DNA from: Sphingobacterium multivorum
GTDB taxonomy: Bacteria > Bacteroidota > Bacteroidia > Sphingobacteriales > Sphingobacteriaceae
Assembly: GCF_039511225.1 (NCBI RefSeq)
Contig: NZ_CP154261.1
Span: forward strand, 4,588,001-4,652,000
Direction: 5' to 3'
Length of the DNA stretch: 64,000 nt
In this document: positions 62,034 through 64,000 of the stretch, piece after piece
Numbering within the stretch: position 1 is the first letter of the stretch
Layout of the letters: every line of letters begins with the position of its first letter
Translations under genes and position numbers: made by a program
Notes under the pieces: model-generated
Seen by the model: the letters and a program-made list of their open reading frames with translations, nothing else
The model's database searches: none
Told to the model about the DNA's origin: nothing

Positions 62034-63173
62034 TTATTTTTTTAGTAAAGCATACACGCACCAAAGTATGGGTGCCTGCCCATGCATATCCCCTGTTTTC
62101 TGTTGTCGATCGAGGTAATATTGGTAATCATTTTTTCGGTTGGTACCCTCACAGACATTGCTGATATCACCGTCTTTGTTGATGTAGCCTGTCAAAGCAA
62201 TCCATGCCTTGCGTGCGATCGGCGTATACTCCTTTGCGTCGAGCCAGCCATTTTTTATGCCCATGATAATCGCATAAGTGAACATGGCTGAACCCGAAGT
62301 TTCCACCCAAGATTCAGGTTTATCAATCAATTGCCCCCAAAGGCCATCTGGTCGCTGATATTGCTTTAGGCTCGTGATCATCTTTTGATATGAAGCCAAT
62401 ATTTTGGGCCTATTGGGATTGTCCTTCTTTAATGAAGAGAGCAGTTCGCTCATTCCCGCAGCCATCCAGCCATTGCCGCGCCCCCAAAAGAAAGGCGCAT
62501 CAGGTGCGTGATAAAAAAGGCCATTTTCTTTTTGAATGGTATCGAGGTAGACCACCATTTCATGTGCTGCCCGATCCATATACTGTTGATCTCCCGTCAC
62601 CTGAAAAGCTTTGGATTGAATCATGGTAATCATATACATATCGTCGATCCAGTAGCGGGTCTGCCAGGTAAGACCTTTATCGAGAAATTTCTGGTAACTG
62701 TCTTTGACCACCTGCGAGGAGTCAATCGGAATAGTCCATTGCGCATTTGCAAAACGCATTCCCATCGTCTTGAATTGCTGGTCTTTTGTTTGTAAATAGA
62801 GTTCCAGTGGCACCGTTCCAAAAACGGAGAAGTCCACATGCCAAGGACGTGGAACAAGGTGTTTTTCGGCGCCGAACAAAGGCATAAAGCGTTGGGTCAA
62901 TTGTTCCAATAAGGTCTTATTGTTGCTCACTTCGGCGTATTTCAATGCCCCATACCAGGCACAGACTTCGGGATACGTAATGTTTCTGGGCGGAGCTGGC
63001 GGTTTAAAACTGTTATGCGGACTTGCCACAAAACGTTGAGCGACGAGATCACCTATTAATCTGGGATCAGCCTGCTTTGGCCAATTGACCAGGTCTGTGC
63101 TTTGTGCGAAAGCACAAAGAGACATGCAGACGCCAATCCCCAGGAGTATGGACATACAGAACTGCTTCATCAT
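62034..63173 (-). CDS. GH105/GH88-like unsaturated glycuronyl hydrolase
   Basis: A 379-residue protein with a signal peptide (LLGIGVCMSLCAFAQ). The (alpha/alpha)6 fold markers are YWIDDMYMITM (Asp177/Asp178, the catalytic region), FFWGRGNGWMAAGM and ETSGSAMFTYAI. The family adds water to delta-4,5-unsaturated uronic acids at the non-reducing end of lyase products, releasing the sugar beyond. This makes it the natural second step after the PL6 lyase. Rhamnogalacturonan specificity is common in GH105, but the PL6 partner argues for another uronic glycan here. It is the first gene of this locus. Confidence 0.92.
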   Translation of the reverse strand: MMKQFCMSILLGIGVCMSLCAFAQSTDLVNWPKQADPRLIGDLVAQRFVASPHNSFKPPAPPRNITYPEVCAWYGALKYAEVSNNKTLLEQLTQRFMPLFGAEKHLVPRPWHVDFSVFGTVPLELYLQTKDQQFKTMGMRFANAQWTIPIDSSQVVKDSYQKFLDKGLTWQTRYWIDDMYMITMIQSKAFQVTGDQQYMDRAAHEMVVYLDTIQKENGLFYHAPDAPFFWGRGNGWMAAGMSELLSSLKKDNPNRPKILASYQKMITSLKQYQRPDGLWGQLIDKPESWVETSGSAMFTYAIIMGIKNGWLDAKEYTPIARKAWIALTGYINKDGDISNVCEGTNRKNDYQYYLDRQQKTGDMHGQAPILWCVYALLKK

Positions 63174-63176
63174 CAG

Positions 63177-63204
63177 TTGGGTTTATAATTAAGTTATAAC
63201 CCAA
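63177..63204. promoter_or_regulatory. Palindrome directly upstream of the GH105 start
   Basis: TTGGGTTTATAA (63177-63188) pairs with TTATAACCCAA (63194-63204) across 5 nt, with one extra T in the first arm. It begins 3 bp before the ATG on the minus strand, so it is either an operator over the transcription start or a hairpin hiding the start codon. Confidence 0.5.
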
Positions 63205-63525
63205 ATATCAGCAAGCCAGTCTATTTTAAGGGGGTAGTTTTTGATCGTTTAGGTGGAAAGATTGGTAGGCATTATTTATAGAGAAATATTTAGGTGCGAT
63301 TGATAACAATATTCTATTATGAAATATATAATTCTAATAACGTATCTCAAAATACTCCTTATATCGATAAAAAATTTTAAAAAATAAATATTAAAAATTA
63401 TTATTATCTTTTGTTTTTATCAAACGATTTATTCGAGATACTTAATACCTATTTGGATGTTGCGCAATCAATTTACAATTAGAAAATATAATAGGATTCA
63501 AAAAGAAGGGAGCCTCGTTGATAAC
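63205..63525. other. AT-rich intergenic region without a gene
   Basis: This is part of a 408-bp gap. From about 63290 to 63480 the sequence is strongly AT-rich and without a convincing frame on either strand. GTATCTC near 63343 and GAGATAC near 63435 form an inverted pair about 85 bp apart. It must contain the promoter of the GH105-first locus, but no full TAnnTTTG box was found. Confidence 0.5.
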
Positions 63526-63564
63526 AAAAAAAGGTCGCTATATTAAATACAGCGACCTCTTTTT
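63526..63564 (-). terminator. Terminator of the TonB-dependent receptor gene (bidirectional form)
   Basis: AGGTCGCT (63532-63539) and AGCGACCT (63551-63558) form an 8-bp stem. Seven A on the left and five T on the right make it functional on either strand. It is 18 bp below the stop at 63582. Confidence 0.8.
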
Positions 63565-63581
63565 CTAAAGACGTATTCGGG

Positions 63582-64000
63582 CTAGTTGAAGATATAACGA
63601 ATTCCCACTTGTGCAGACCATCTTGAATATATGTCTTGCACATAATAAGGTACATTATTATTTAAGTTACCTAAACGATACGTTGGCTTCTTAGTTGTTC
63701 CTTCATAGCCTGCAAAAGTAACAGGAATAAAACTATTATCCCAGAAGCTACCTGCTCCAGTATATTGTTTACCCCAATTACCATTTAATAAATTACCAAC
63801 ATTCATAATATCAACGGAAAGTTGAAGTTTGTTTTTAGTGTTTCCGATGTTGGTAAACAAATCTTGAACGATTTTCAAATCAAACTTATGAGAGAACGGT
63901 GTTCTTGCCCCATTTCTTTCCGCATATTGACCTCTACGAGATTTTAAATAATCATTTCCTTCAATAAAGTTATTCAAGGCTAACCATTGATCTTGAGGAG
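63582..64000 (-). CDS. TonB-dependent receptor, Oar-like, C-terminal end (5' part outside window)
   Basis: The frame stays open to the window edge, so only about the last 139 residues are visible. They read as outer-membrane beta-strands: FDLKIVQDLFTNIGNTKNKL, LQLSVDIMNVGNLLNGNWG and the terminal RWSAQVGIRYIFN with C-terminal aromatic residue. LNNFIEGNDYLKSRRGQYAE followed by ERNGARTPF is the pattern of Oar-like receptors, which begin with a carboxypeptidase-regulatory-like domain. Unlike the SusC genes of this window it has no SusD partner visible. The likely role is transport or adhesion in the outer membrane; the ligand is unknown. Confidence 0.85.
   Translation of the reverse strand, partial: PQDQWLALNNFIEGNDYLKSRRGQYAERNGARTPFSHKFDLKIVQDLFTNIGNTKNKLQLSVDIMNVGNLLNGNWGKQYTGAGSFWDNSFIPVTFAGYEGTTKKPTYRLGNLNNNVPYYVQDIYSRWSAQVGIRYIFN

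Overview
The window is chromosomal DNA from a member of the Bacteroidota, most likely the Sphingobacteriaceae (Sphingobacterium/Pedobacter type). This rests on three SusC/SusD pairs with glycoside hydrolases, Bacteroidota-only lipoprotein families (DUF4998/5013/4959/5126/5000 types), TAnnTTTG-type -7 promoter boxes, weak ribosome binding sites, and an oleate hydratase that keeps the Elizabethkingia catalytic residues at the same positions (Glu122, Tyr241). The genus is an inference. I saw no rRNA, tRNA, CRISPR array, transposase or phage gene.

Region 1 (1-11 kb) is mixed housekeeping and stress functions: the end of an alpha/beta hydrolase, a DyP-type peroxidase, a DUF4180 protein, three GNAT acetyltransferases, a VOC protein, then AraC regulator - oleate hydratase - 3-hydroxyacyl-CoA dehydrogenase (a probable unsaturated fatty acid response unit), a serine hydrolase, a membrane protein and a DinB-like protein.

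Region 2 (11-25.3 kb) is export and signalling. Two complete OmpR/histidine-kinase systems stand in tandem before a CzcCBA-type heavy-metal RND pump. Four TTCTAA half-sites at exact 11-bp spacing lie between the second kinase and the pump and end 23 bp before a -7 box. A convergent EmrAB-TolC-like tripartite MFS exporter follows.

Region 3 (25.4-27 kb) holds a DUF3050 (heme-oxygenase-like fold) protein and a small orphan gene whose leader can form two strong hairpins.

Region 4 (27-50.6 kb, all minus strand) is a large polysaccharide utilisation locus. It has two SusC/SusD pairs, two surface lipoproteins, a clan GH-D enzyme, a GntR/LacI-type hybrid regulator, a sodium:solute symporter, a GH95 fucosidase-type enzyme, a GH36 alpha-galactosidase and a CE20-like acetylesterase. 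The likely target is an acetylated, fucose- and/or alpha-galactose-decorated glycan.

Region 5 (50.6-52.7 kb) is a spacer with a small orphan gene, a 29-residue-repeat DKNYY protein, a probable gene remnant, and a 103-bp imperfect palindrome enclosing 11-bp tandem repeats.

Region 6 (52.7-63.2 kb, minus strand) is a second utilisation locus: GH105, GH31, SusC, SusD, fasciclin-like lipoprotein and PL6 lyase. It probably degrades a uronic-acid-containing glycan through a lyase followed by unsaturated-uronyl hydrolysis. The window closes with an AT-rich spacer and the 3' end of an Oar-like TonB-dependent receptor gene.
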